In this document: positions 1-11,510 of the stretch, piece by piece
Layout of the letters: every line of letters begins with the position of its first letter
Position numbering within the stretch: the stretch's first letter is position 1
Position numbers and translations under genes: made by a program
The notes under the pieces: generated by a model
Told to the model about the DNA's origin: nothing
The model's database searches: none
The model's input: the letters and a program-made list of their open reading frames with translations, nothing else
Assembly: GCF_000003605.2 (NCBI RefSeq)
Contig: NW_003126885.1
Coordinates: forward strand, 265,612-286,112
Origin: Saccoglossus kowalevskii
Taxonomy: Eukaryota > Hemichordata > Enteropneusta > Harrimaniidae
Direction: 5' to 3'
DNA: 20,501 nucleotides

Positions 1-1283
1 AGTACGTAATTCAAGATTGAATTAGGTAAATCGCATATCATATGGACAGTCTAGTCGAAGTACTAAGTGGCAGTGATGGAGGTATGATGTGGAAGAATAA
101 CAATAAATGTATAATTACAATAATGTATAATATGTGAAAAGTCAAAAGTCGCATTTTCTACATATCTACATGTTTGGTCGTTTGATTTTCTATAAAACGT
201 ATGACTAAATTTTGAAAGTGTTTCGCAGTCATGAGATGGCGAGGTTTGAACGTGACCTCTTTGTAACTATTGATTATTAATACAAATGCTGTCGGTAATG
301 TTGCGATAGCAATCGATAAATGGCGGTCCTTGCCCGGTTTTCTTGATATCCGAATGTCATTACAATAAGTTTGTATATTTCCTGCTATTCGAGGCGAGAA
401 TTGATCTTTATGAATGAGTCGGCACAATACAAAGCGTTTAACAAAAAATGCTACGTTATTTATTGAAACATATAACTCTTAACTGCAGCAGAATTGCATC
501 ATGGGAATGATTTGATATTTGGTTGACGTTCACTACACGTTTGTACAGCATCCGATATTGCGCGTGAGTATCAGTGCTTATTAGCGGGCTAGTATGTTTC
601 ACTTAGTCTGTTTCATCCATCGATTATAATAAGCTATCGATCATCGGGTATGAGTCATCGAATCATGATACCGAGTACACGGTGGACTTTGCTGGTCGTA
701 AAATACACTCCACCGGTTAGATGCTGCGACGACTTTAGCGCGATCATGAGCAAGAGCGGCGTGATGAATGCCAATAAGCACGATAGAGACTCGGGTGCAC
801 GTTTTTCATCATTGAAAATACTAAATTCTAAGAATATTAAGTCATTCATTGCCATTTTCAATATGCAGCATTTCAGCGCGACGGATGTTCGATATTGTTG
901 GTGGGGATGGGGTTCGGAGTGATAATAGCCTAGAAAATTCGTCTACTAATTTTTTCTAATAGTCTGTTCGATAAGACGCGATGCCTAGACAGCTGCCATC
1001 TGCTTCGTGAAATCCTGAGGTATTAACTGGGCCAAGTAATTTGCAACGTTGCTTTTATAACGATTTGAGGTTATATATATATATATAATTCATTCACCTT
1101 GAAGAAAATTTGAATCATAAAAAGCAGCGATTTACTACATAACTTGACACGTCGCGCATAATAATTACACGAACGCGATGACTCATACATACATTAGATG
1201 TCGTTATCTCTATGTTTATTGTCACTAAAGATTGATCGATGTGTCCATTTCACGTGGATCCAGGCCACTTTACCCTGGTTTCT

Positions 1284-1526
1284 CTAGCCTTTTCATCACC
1301 AGTTCCCTCTTTTCATTACAAATTCACAAAATAGTCCTGTTTATAATCTGCACTTTCCTTCAGAAGATTGGGACCAAAATAGCCTAAATGTTTGAATAAA
1401 AACTGAAAATTGACTAAAATGTTGTCTTTGGCTCCAGAATTAGGGTTCATTTCTAGAAATATTGAAGATTATAACAAAAAGTGCAGACAAATTTGAGTAA
1501 AAACAATCTGATGGTGAAAAGGCTAG
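1284..1526. repeat. MITE-like element with imperfect terminal inverted repeats
   Basis: The 19-base left arm at 1284-1302 (CTAGCCTTTTCATCACCAG) matches the reverse complement of 1508-1526 at 17 of 19 positions. Inside the arms, related blocks also recur in inverted order: TATAATCT with TCTGCACTTT on the left, and TCTGCACTTT with TATAATCT on the right. Length (about 243 bp), AT-richness and lack of coding capacity resemble a non-autonomous DNA transposon. I could not identify a target-site duplication, so the class is uncertain. Confidence 0.45.
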
Positions 1527-2355
1527 CCGTTGGAAAAACATTCTATTTTTGTCGCGAAACTATACTGCATTCTTTCAGTTAGATTAAATAATGACGTCAC
1601 AAGACACCAATTGGCTTAAGTTTAGTTGGCGACGAGAAACAATCTTAATTATGATGAATAGTTGAAGAAGAAAAAACGAATAAAGAATGATTCATAATCT
1701 AATATAATTTCTATAAGTGAATATTTTCGTACACATAAATTCATTAGAACTCTGTCTAGGCTCAGATAAATATATTGTGACATGAAAAATCTCTAAAACA
1801 AGATATTTCATCAATGGTGATATTTTTAAATGTAATGTGTTTTACGCCCTCTCTGGTTTGCATAGTGACCTGCACGAGCCAGTGTTAGTGCGCCCGCACC
1901 AGCGTTGCGTTCGGGAGTTTACTTCGGAAAGGCGATGAGGGCCAAGTTGAAAGATGAGTCCAGAGTTAGTAACTGATATTTTAATTGCAGGTGAGACTGT
2001 GCCCGGGAATAATAACGTTCCATGGTGAAAGTAGGAATAAAATATAAGACTCGATGCTGTAGTTTGTAAGAAACTTGCGACTTGTTGTCACTAATAGTGC
2101 AACTGACGTCACTCAGCTCAGGTTAGAATTTAATACGTGTAAAAAAAACACGTCGCATGGGACCCACATCGAACGCAATTGTGGCACGTTAAACTCGCAC
2201 ATATTTCGAACAAATGGAACTTAACAGGCCAAAAAACACTGGCATATGCGCTCGGACGACCTACTTCATTCCAAATCCGAGTCGTCAAACATTGAATTCA
2301 ATTTCACTGGCCTTATTGGCAGTGTCTAATCAACCAGCATGCCCCCAGTATGTCG

Positions 2356-2371
2356 AGGTCATTTGAGGTCA
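2356..2371 (+). promoter_or_regulatory. Perfect DR4 nuclear-receptor-type motif
   Basis: Two exact AGGTCA half-sites in direct orientation separated by four bases (TTTG). In vertebrates DR4 arrangements bind RXR heterodimers such as those with thyroid hormone receptor or LXR. Binding in this species is inference; only the motif is seen. Confidence 0.3.
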
Positions 2372-3061
2372 CTTGTAAAATCGATACATACAAGTTGTAC
2401 CTTGTCAATTTGTACAATAGAGCTCGACTATACCAAAAAAATCCATAGTGTCTTGGATTGCACCACATATCGCGATGGCTATACTCATACAATAAGGACC
2501 CCTCCCACTTCCCTATGTTCCATTATCCTACGGTATTCACATACATAATTTGTTTGAAAATGGAGATCATTGCCTGTTGTCTGCGTGCTTCCACTCATTG
2601 CATTGCTTTGTACGTAGGTATTAATACATAAAGACACTTCTTTTTTGCCGGGCCGTAACAATCGCCATCCAATAACTCTTTCATGGACGCCATTGTGTAA
2701 ATCATGATCGTTTTCCCGCAAAGAATGAGGTCGAATAACGAGTTGTTTCACACGCAGATGAAGAGATCTCAATGAGCCCGGTGATTATAAATACTGCTTC
2801 AATCCATCGTATATTGGGTCTGTCATTACCTACATCTATTGGTAAGAAAATGACGCGAACACATTTGTATTATTTTTGTTTTGTTTTTTTTTATTAATAA
2901 AGATAAGATTTGTACGATAAGTCGCATATTTAGGCACACCAAACTTGTGATAATTATACAGCCATGAAAAGTAAAGATATGCAAACCCTTCGGCATATAC
3001 AGAACATATACTCAACCATTTTAATCCCAGTACCGCCATTATCTAAGCTAACGTCGTATGT

Positions 3062-3420
3062 TGGCGCCACTTCCATCGCATACTGACTAGGCGCACTATG
3101 CTAATGTGCTTGTTGTGTTACTGGACCGCATACGGGCGCTATCATCGCGTCCCGGGCACCGCGTACTGGTGTTACTATCATCGCATTGTGGCGCACTCGT
3201 CAAATCTCGGACACCGTGTACTTGCACCGCTGTCATTGCCGACCGGCCCTACTGCCCAACGGCTCTACTACCACCACGTCCCCGCACCTCGCAATGGCAC
3301 CGTTGTCACGTCCCACTGGCGCTAATTACTGTCCTAATATACTGGCACCATTATTGCTGCGTGTTGGCGCGGGCCATGGTCATCGCTTCCTCTCATTCCC
3401 ACGTACTGGTGATAACAACG
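3062..3420. repeat. Degenerate GC-rich minisatellite
   Basis: A block clearly richer in G and C than its surroundings, in which a theme close to TACTGGCGCYAYTATCATCGC recurs with variable spacing (about 25-60 bases). Copies start near 3063, 3080, 3120, 3163, 3189, 3226, 3292, 3313, 3342 and 3405. Lack of stops makes overlapping plus-strand frames open (3098-3325, 3106-3432, 3186-3596), but the translations are low-quality and differ between frames, so I read this as repeat DNA rather than a gene. Confidence 0.6.
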
Positions 3421-3596
3421 AGCCGGGTTTGACGTCAATATTCGTCACTTTTGGAGATATTATCACCACACAACTGGGGCTAATAATTTGCAGTGCCTTA
3501 GTGACACTGATACGGTGCAACCCATACATTAAATTGACAACACAGCCTCTTTGTTTTTCTGTTGGTGTTTCTCCGTGTTTGATTTATCGAATATGA

Positions 3597-3602
3597 TTTA
3601 TT
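3597..3602 (-). terminator. Candidate poly(A) signal AATAAA for Wnt5
   Basis: The canonical hexamer AATAAA on the minus strand, about 630 bases past the stop codon. In the interval between it and the stop I found no other AATAAA or ATTAAA on the minus strand. A single hexamer in AT-rich DNA occurs often by chance, so its use is only inferred. Confidence 0.3.
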
Positions 3603-3665
3603 AAACTATTAGCTACTCACATAAATCCGTGACCTTATAACCTTACAACTAATCATTATACTATA

Positions 3666-3700
3666 TACCACGTGACAATATGCGCATACCACGTGATAAT
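3666..3700. promoter_or_regulatory. Tandem pair of CACGTG E-boxes
   Basis: Two 14-base copies of TACCACGTGAYAAT at 3666-3679 and 3687-3700, identical except one base, 21 bases apart (about two helical turns). CACGTG is a core site for bHLH and bHLH-PAS factors. The placement downstream of Wnt5 says nothing definite about its target. Confidence 0.3.
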
Positions 3701-4234
3701 CTGCCAGGCGTTTTTTTTCAAACTACACTCGCAGCATGGATGCAGATACCGCGACTACGTCCACGGATCGCAAAATACATTTTAACCAATATGCGCTCAT
3801 ATTTAAATAATAATATTTAAATAGAAAAACAGGATCAAATATTAAAACTATTATACAAAATTATAAGTTTCGGTAAGTTATATAGCTGCTATCAACTTAT
3901 TTACATAAGGCACCTTTGAAAAATTAGCAAGTCGTTAAAAATGAAAGTTTAACACAATTGATGATAATCTATATTTCAAGAGGTTTTTGTTTGCCGTCCG
4001 CCTCTTTGTCTGTGGAATCGCAGGGAATATTTGCTTCTTCCATACTCATAAGTCCCGTCGCATGAGGGCAGTCGTTACAAATCTACACATGCTCCTTGAA
4101 TGTGTTTTTTCTTCTAAAATGGTTCATCCATTGAATGTCACCATCAATGTCTTGGAAATGTTGTTCGTGGCAACTGTAAAACGTTCGTACACAACCCTGG
4201 GCCAACTCTTGCCACCTTCGTAAATGCTATACAA

Positions 4235-4693
4235 TCATTTGCATATATGCATGTCAACAATTTTTTTGCACCTTTTGCATTTCACATAGCAACACCAATG
4301 AAATTTACAGTGGCACCGTTCCACCACTTCCTGTTGAAAAGTGTTGTATCCTCGTCCGCAGCACATTAAATTACAGCCGTCCATACCCATAGACGTCTTA
4401 TTACACAGTCTGCCGACCGTTCCCAGTGATCCAGTGCTGGGGTCATAGATGCAATAATCCGGCGATGGGTCCAGATACACCAAGTCAAACGCGGTGGGGT
4501 TGTTGAACCGACTGTCCACTAATTTGATTTCCCCCCTTCTATTGCGACGAATCTCGGCCGCACCGTCGTATCTCTCCTTCAGTTCGTTGCCGACGTCTCT
4601 GAAGTTTGCCAGCTGAAGCCAACAAGTTTTCATGCTACATGACCCGGAAACACCATGACACTTACACATGACGTCTGCCATCGAAAGGACCGC
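4235..4693 (-). CDS. Wnt5: Wnt5 coding exon 4: lipidation loop and cysteine-rich C-terminal domain
   Basis: Terminal coding exon, residues 214-365 and TGA at 4237-4235. It starts after the acceptor TCTTTCAG (4694) with [19 protein letters not shown]. Ser229 in the CHGVSGSC thumb loop is the site that Porcupine modifies with palmitoleate in the family, needed for secretion and Frizzled binding. Next come [14 protein letters not shown], the [12 protein letters not shown] segment typical of Wnt5, LCNKTS (sequon Asn311) and [14 protein letters not shown]. The exon ends with [15 protein letters not shown] and a final Cys-Lys. This exon holds cysteines 9 to 24, including all those of the C-terminal disulphide-rich domain. 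All key residues are intact and the domain is full length. It lies 8.2 kb downstream of exon 3. Confidence 0.97.
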   Translation of the reverse strand, partial: AVLSMADVMCKCHGVSGSCSMKTCWLQLANFRDVGNELKERYDGAAEIRRNRRGEIKLVDSRFNNPTAFDLVYLDPSPDYCIYDPSTGSLGTVGRLCNKTSMGMDGCNLMCCGRGYNTFQQEVVERCHCKFHWCCYVKCKRCKKIVDMHICK

Positions 4694-5879
4694 CTGAAAG
4701 ACGAAAAATCAGACAAAATAATCAAAAATATACACTTATTTTTAATTGATACAATAATAATTGCATATGAATAGCCATGTAGATTTGTTTTTGGTGGAAT
4801 AAAAGATCAAAAAATGATACCAAATAGCCTTAAATCGGAATGAAATCATACATACGGGGCGAACTTAAATAAAGATATCGGAAAACACTAGCCTATAGGA
4901 TGACCTCTTTTCTCGACTTTTTTTAAACATCATTCGTATTGTTACACAAGTTGTATTTTTAACATGTTTTAATGATTGAAGAGCGGCTATCGGAAACGTG
5001 TCCCGTACCAGTGATGAGCCACATAATACGCTGACATGTTGTTGGATTTTATAAATAAATACATATGAACGTACAAATAGACACCAATTCTGCCAACTGG
5101 GTTCTCTATTCGATCACCGGGCATTCTATTCACTCTGTTCAAAGTTAACTCGTGTTATTTTCTATCGTTATCGCAACTCGGCCGTCGGTACCAATAAGGA
5201 TCATAACAAGCAGTCGACTCTACCTTGAGCACAACTACACAAAGAACCGTGTCCTATTTCAAGGAGTCTTAAAGGGGCCACGATAATCTGAACTGCTCTT
5301 CAGTTACCGCAGTCCTGTTATTTGTGGCCACTTACTTCGTCAAAAAGTTTTAACCCTATATTGTTCATATGTTTGAATAGGCGCCAGTTGTCAACACTAA
5401 AAACAGGTAAGGTCGGGGAAATCGAAAATAATTCATACACAACTTCAAAATTAACGAATTATGGCGTAACTCTCGAAGCCAAACATGTTTACCTACGTTT
5501 TGTTATTTCGTCACAGCTGACGCTATTTTTGTTTTAATTTGTTTACATTGTCACTAATATTACACACGCACACAAGGAAACAATACTGTGTAAAAAAAAC
5601 ACAAAAAAAAAACACACAAATTACATATAAACACATTAGATTTTAAAAACACCACTATATCTAAACGTCACGGTGGATATAGCTCCATGATCCAAATGAG
5701 AAAACTCGAGAACGTACGCTAAGTCGAAAATGTATAAATGTATTTACTACTGTTGCCGGTAAGTCGCACGTGTTAAAGATGAATGATAACATGTAACTTT
5801 GAATATTGCTGTTTGATACATTAAAAAAACGATTCACCATCAAACAACAAGCAATAAGTGCCCGTTCAGTGAAGAGAAC

Positions 5880-5992
5880 GGAATTCTCTAATACGCATGT
5901 GCAATGACCACTTTGTTTTGTAACTTACAATAAAAATCAATGCACATGCGTACTAATATGTTGTTGTTTTTTCATAGTGACGCAAGAATTCC
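5880..5992. repeat. Nested inverted repeat in intron 3
   Basis: Inner arms 5892-5907 (TACGCATGTGCAATGA) and 5937-5952 pair at 15 of 16 positions around a 29-base loop. Outer arms 5880-5887 (GGAATTCT) and 5985-5992 (AGAATTCC) pair perfectly. Two ordered pairs of arms suggest a small palindromic mobile element or a cruciform-forming sequence. No coding capacity. Confidence 0.5.
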
Positions 5993-7819
5993 GCGATTGA
6001 AAAACAAAACAAAAAATCTTTAAATACAAACAGCAATAATTCACAGTACACCGAAAGTTAGTAAAATATACGGATTACACATCTGTTTAGCAGCAAAGGA
6101 CGGGACGGGAAAGACACAACAATTTGCTCTATATTTGTACTGGCATGTAGCAATGATGTAAAGTTAACACTCTTGACATTTGTCGGCCAAGAATTCAACT
6201 GGTAAACAAAGAGTACACATTCCGTTACTACTACTCATACAGAGAAACATTCTAGTGAAACATTTAACGTTTACTGTTTTAATTTGTCCGTGGAATGATC
6301 GAACCTCTGCGATGCTAAGAAGAGATGCCATGCAGTTGTTTCGTCTACTTCAGCAATGGTGCGGAAAAGTTTCTTTTTATCCTCCTTCATCCTTTGTGAC
6401 TCGAAAACGTTCGCTTGGAGAAATTAAGTGGGGATGATAACACATTAATAGATTCATTTACTGTAGGTAAAACGAATGCATCCTTCTTTGCCAACTTTGG
6501 CGTCCAGAAAATGCATCGCAGAGGTCTGCGACCTATGACGTTTTTATATCCATATTTGGTCACTCATACAATGACGTCATGCGCAATACATGGCGCACTA
6601 CTACGAGTTTTAATCGTGTTTATTTATAGAAGAATCGTGTAATACAAATATCTAGTGAAATGTTTGTTGTAAAGAAAATTGTTAACATTTCAGCTCCAGT
6701 GTATCAATCCACATTGTGTCTAGTTTGACTTACATCTCGTGATCATCATCATAAGTTTTTCTCGTTATGGTCATAATCAACCGAATCAAGAATAGCTCTG
6801 ATGACGTGACAAAGTGTCCGCTTCGGGAGTGCTGGTTCGGAACATTCCGTGTCAACGAGGCGCGCGTGACTTTTCGTTACCCGTAACCCCAAACATATGT
6901 TACGAACCCATTGACATTAAGCCGCTGCGAAGGCCGTGGAAGCTGAATTGATAGGTCGAGGATATGGTATAGTTGAAGAATACTAATCATCCTCTTCCGT
7001 CCGGGTATGGCGACATTAGTGGATTTATCAGACGAAATAGACAGATGTGAACGGGGGTCGAATAGTACATCTCTAGTTTCCATGACGACATAAATACGTG
7101 ACAGAATTTCTTTGCGATAGGTTGGGGTACACTGTCTGAACTACTCATGCGTCCGTAAAACAGGGACAGAACGGTTAGTTCGTTAATTTGGTAAATGGGT
7201 AAATGTGAATCGAGTGTTTCATACGTACTTTTCACTAGTTTTTAAAATTCGACACGTGATGACATTTTTTTTCAGTGGTATTGTAATTTTACCATCCTAG
7301 TTATTTTTTTCAAGTGCCAATAAGCGCTATTATCAGCTTCGTTGAAATAATGAATATACCAATGGAGGACAGTTTTTTTTTTTACTTGTATTGTGCTGGT
7401 TACTTTGAAAAAGACAGACCGGTTGAAAATCGCTTCATTACTACATAGGCGGTGGACCTCAAAGTGTAGAACCGCAATTCAATAAACTATATCATGGTTA
7501 GCAAAACACAATCACGGTGTACACAGCGCTATGGGAACATGAATGTAAACAGGGCCGCTGCTAATTATCGACGACACTCCCCCCTTCTTAGTATCCGGAG
7601 TCGGCCGATTGGTTTTTAAGGTACATCAATACAACCGAGTTTCACGCATAGCCATTGAGAACTTTCCAATTTGCGGCACACGGGGAGAATTTTTTATTAC
7701 CACGTGTCACCTGACCCTTGAGTTAATAAATCAGTGAGACACAGTGGACAGAATCACGTACTATGAACGATTTGTGAATTATAATTATAATTATAGTCAC
7801 GGAACATTTTTCAGAGATG

Positions 7820-7833
7820 ACAGACAGACAGCC

Positions 7834-7882
<49 letters not shown>

Positions 7883-7899
7883 AACAGACAGACAGACAA
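7820..7899. repeat. (CAGA)n tetranucleotide microsatellite
   Basis: About 80 bases of CAGA units with a few interruptions (GCCAGA near 7831 and CAAA units near 7877-7884). It lies inside Wnt5 intron 3 and should be length-polymorphic. A short AT palindromic run (AATTATAATTATAATTAT, 7778-7795) lies just upstream. Confidence 0.95.
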
Positions 7900-8030
7900 C
7901 TATCGTAATAATGAATGCATTCAATAATCACGTCAGATGGCCATAGCGTGTCATTGTTTACAAACAAGCGTCAACCCATGAGCCTTTGCGTTTTAGCGTG
8001 TGTTGTTATCGTCGCTTGGGACTCAATTCC

Positions 8031-8042
8031 CGCGCGTGCGCA
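8031..8042 (+). promoter_or_regulatory. NRF1-like GC palindrome
   Basis: CGCGCGTGCGCA matches the general NRF1-type pattern (YGCGCAYGCGCR) with minor deviation and is CpG-dense in an AT-rich intron. Another related motif, TGCGCATGCGT, lies near 20482-20492. Function is not shown by sequence alone. Confidence 0.15.
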
Positions 8043-11000
8043 GGTGACGAACCTCCCGCTTTAAGACTGGCACTACAATGTTATCAAATTAATTACTTTC
8101 AGTATAGGTATCTCCTAATACTAATTCTTCAGTTTGTGGTAAGTAGCTATTTGCAACGGATGCATCTTATATATGGCGTTAAAGCAATATAATACAATAT
8201 TGGTGATACACTTGGTGGGACAATTTGTGATTTATAAATATTTATGAAATCCGTGACCCAATTGTTTTTGCGGTTTCGTAGTGCTAGTATATTGTTGAGT
8301 GAAGTCGACACGTGCCAAATTAAGAAAACACCAATTTATTGTGACCGTACCAAGCCTGGAGCTCACTCGACGAAAAACATTAACATATCCCCCCTCTCAC
8401 ACACACACACTATAAAGGGACTGATATTGCTGGACATGCACCTAGCATCTACTGACCTAATACGATGTAACTTATTTCGCATGCACGCGACAATCCTTTA
8501 CCCCTGTGACTTCATGATAATTGACCGTCGATCGACATCGACTGACTTCTTGAGAGAGCGAGCAACCCAGCATAAACAAGTTATTGTAAACATATACCCT
8601 ACATTGTGTACACATATACCATATTTCTGATAAAACATGGAATGCAGTTACTAAAGCAGAACACTAATAGTCTAATAGTCACAACATTATTTTAATTGCG
8701 GCCTGCGTAAGATGTGAACTTTATTGTTGACGAGGTTTAGGACGTACGTATCATCTGTTCTCTGTCAGTAATACGAGTATTACATAGCTGTTATCGGGGT
8801 CAAAACCACCCTTATTGTAGCCACTCACCCCGAAAACTCCCGAAGCACCACGAACAATAAACAGTATGGCGAGCGCTAGGATCAACTATTTGATCCCTCA
8901 TAGTATCAAAGACTATTTTCTATACATATGCAATGTATTATACAAGTACGGATAGATCACGTGATGCATTATGTCATTTTCAATGCATTAAACATTCCTG
9001 GTCTAAATAACACTGGTTATTAATTTACAAGTATCTAATGACGCCACGACCGTTTTGTCCCAGGTGTGGCAAACCAACCCCACACCGAGATGCATGGACG
9101 TTTCAAAAATCTGAACAGAGAAATGAATGATTGAGCGCGTAGTGGTAACGTTGAACCTAGTCTAGCGAATGTGTCCGGAGGGGGGAATTCTTGGTGAGAG
9201 CATAGGAATTCTAAGTGTGTGGGTTTTTTTTTTTAACTCGCATGAGAAGACTGAAAGGAAGCCATACTTTGCCTAATTAGATTACATTAAAGCCCCGTGA
9301 ACCAAAAATGAATAGCCCCATATGTATTGTTCCCTCCGAAAAAAAAGTTTAGGATCAACTTCAAGGAGGAAGGGGGTTTTTCTCTGGAAAAAAATATACA
9401 GAGATTCGATTTATAAACATATCTATATCTTTGCATAGAGACTAAATCAAATTTTACAGCAAAACAGGAACCGCCTTTGGCAGGAAACTACCGTATGCTA
9501 AACATGTGTTTAATCTCATGGCGACGTTGTACAGTAGGCATGGAACACTGAACTAATACATCTAGATATACTAGTCTTACTCAAACATGTGTTTTAGTTC
9601 AACTTTCTCATTTAAGGTGTATTTACCACACCTGATCGCTACCAGCGACCAACCATCCTCCATTAGCTGTCATTCACAAACATGGCTATGGATCAAATTC
9701 AGAACGACAAAAAAGAAGCACGCCTGACTAAGAAGGAAGAACAACAAACAGATGGGATTTTTTTTGACAACTTAGCAAAATTTACGATCTTAACCAAGTA
9801 GTATGAAAACTATCGGAATCTGTCCTCGAATTCTTTGCAAATACACCCACAATGCCGTGATCAACATCTTGATTGTGGCATGGGAAAGACAAGGTCTGGG
9901 ACATCAGACAAAAGGAGGATTTCCGTTTCGTGGTCGTAATTCCATCTCTGTCCATCACGAAGACGGAAATCGAAATAATGGATTGGGTCGTAACTGTCCC
10001 CTCTAATCTCAACATATCCACAAAATGAGTAGATTGGCTGAATTGTAGCGAGCACTAGACTACGGGCATCACCTATGACATCCGGTCGACTAGCCCTACT
10101 GATTTAAATAGTTAGCTGCCAATATCGTAACCATGGATACATCATACACCACATCTCTCTCAGGGGTTGGTATTAATTTTATTACTATTGGTGTTGAAAT
10201 GTCGGCGTAGCAGCTGTTCTATCATCTAAACTAGACAGACTTTACAACTTTGCACGATGTACTCACGTGTTTTCAAAGCATCCATTATACTACGGCAACT
10301 AACTAGGGACCGGTAAATTACAAAAGCAACTAGTCATTGGTGGTTATCCAGGTGTTTTCAGTTTACTCACGTTTTTAAATATGTTAAAAATACCATATCG
10401 AAATTCCCACCTTCTTTGCAGTAGTGATATTTTCGCACGAGTACTCTAAATGGGTTATGTGTCGTTTTTGTTTGTAAAGAACTTTGATTTGAATGGCACA
10501 TCATGATTCACATTGTCTTACATTGCCAACAAATTAGAGTTAAGAGATAACATTAAATATACATTTCATAAATAAGAGAAAATAGCGTGGTTTAAAACAT
10601 TAAAAAAGTTATTGCAAAATTAAAAAAAATGACAATGATTTGTGTATTACATAAATATCTGACACTCATTAACCTGACTTGTTCTATAGGTAGTCTCCTT
10701 TTTTCGAATCGTGGGGTGAAAACGTTTAAAAACAGCCCTCGAATCAAGTAAACCAGACGGATTCGTTTACAAATTCGTTGATTCTGGTATTGTAACAGTT
10801 GCTGAAAGAATAAAGCGTGGAAAAACAAGCACCCCTCACGGAATGTTCACAACAAAGACGGCGGTGCTTTCTGCGAAGTATTTAATATTGACAAACCAGC
10901 AGTAAATTGTAAAGTAACCCCGTCTTTTATTTCTTGTACATCTATATGTTGCAAATAAACACTTTTCAAGCAGTACCCTTGAAGCATATCCTTTGTCGGT

Positions 11001-11454
11001 GAGTCCGTTTTGGTCACACGTATCTCATCTCCCAGCGGACACGCTGTAGGGAAATTCTAAAACCTGGGGGCGGCTGGGAAAAGGACGGGTGAAGTATTAT
11101 GCCATGCACGCAGATATATCACCGCGGTGTGAGATAGTAAAGTACATGTTACACAAACATATTATAATATGTTCTCGTCGGGGAATTGAATCGTGTGTGG
11201 GAATAAATTTGGGATATCCACAATCTTCTCATCAACGGAACTGCTTGATTTTGAGGATGTCATGTGGCTGTGTACCCCGACGGGGGCCAGTATAGGGTCA
11301 GATATGTGGCGGACCTGAAGGAAAAATGCAATGTCTACAACGAAAATCTGAATTGGTTGGAATTAGTCTACAATAAACGCGTGAGGATGGTGATTCATTT
11401 GACTTCACCACAACCACGATGGCGTTCCTTGCACATCTCCACCAATAAGGCATG

Positions 11455-11510
11455 TTTAAATGTTGTAACATTTTTCGAATATATATTTCGATAAATAAAC
11501 AACATTTAAA
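11455..11510. repeat. AT-rich hairpin with perfect 12-bp arms
   Basis: TTTAAATGTTGT (11455-11466) and ACAACATTTAAA (11499-11510) are exact reverse complements. The loop contains a second imperfect inverted repeat around CGAATATATATTTCG. It could be a small transposon footprint or a chance AT-rich palindrome. Confidence 0.5.

Larger units (their letters stand above)
1..3061. other. 3' flank of Wnt5 with no recognisable gene
   Basis: AT-rich non-coding DNA downstream of the Wnt gene. The longest frames (158-427 minus, 650-922 plus, 2485-2772 minus) are under 100 codons, overlap frames on the other strand and resemble no family I know. Items of interest in it are a MITE-like inverted repeat, two CRE octamers, a DR4 motif and a short TA run at 1071-1087. 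Confidence 0.7.
3421..4234 (-). other. Wnt5 3' UTR and immediate 3' flank
   Basis: Sequence just beyond the Wnt5 stop codon in the direction of transcription. The first part should be 3' UTR, but the end of the transcript is not visible. It becomes strongly AT-rich around 3800-3860. The tandem CACGTG boxes at 3666-3700 and the AATAAA at 3602-3597 (minus strand) lie here. The frame at 3987-4223 on the plus strand matches nothing I recognise. Confidence 0.55.

Noticed and set aside
158-427. An 89-codon minus-strand frame with a hydrophobic patch resembling a membrane segment
   Set aside because: The patch is short, no receptor or transporter motif is present, and frames of this length are expected by chance in the window.
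8244-8630. A 128-codon plus-strand frame in intron 3
   Set aside because: No recognisable domain, crosses a CA repeat, antisense to the gene, no codon or splice signal to support it.
9500-9595. Two copies of the near-palindrome AAACATGTGTTT, 83 bases apart
   Set aside because: Short and AT-rich, with no extension of similarity beyond the motif.
11264-11494. A 76-codon plus-strand frame with a segment (DGGQYRVRYVADL) loosely like a cuticle-protein motif
   Set aside because: The similarity is confined to a few residues, the chitin-binding consensus is absent, and the frame is antisense inside the Wnt5 intron.
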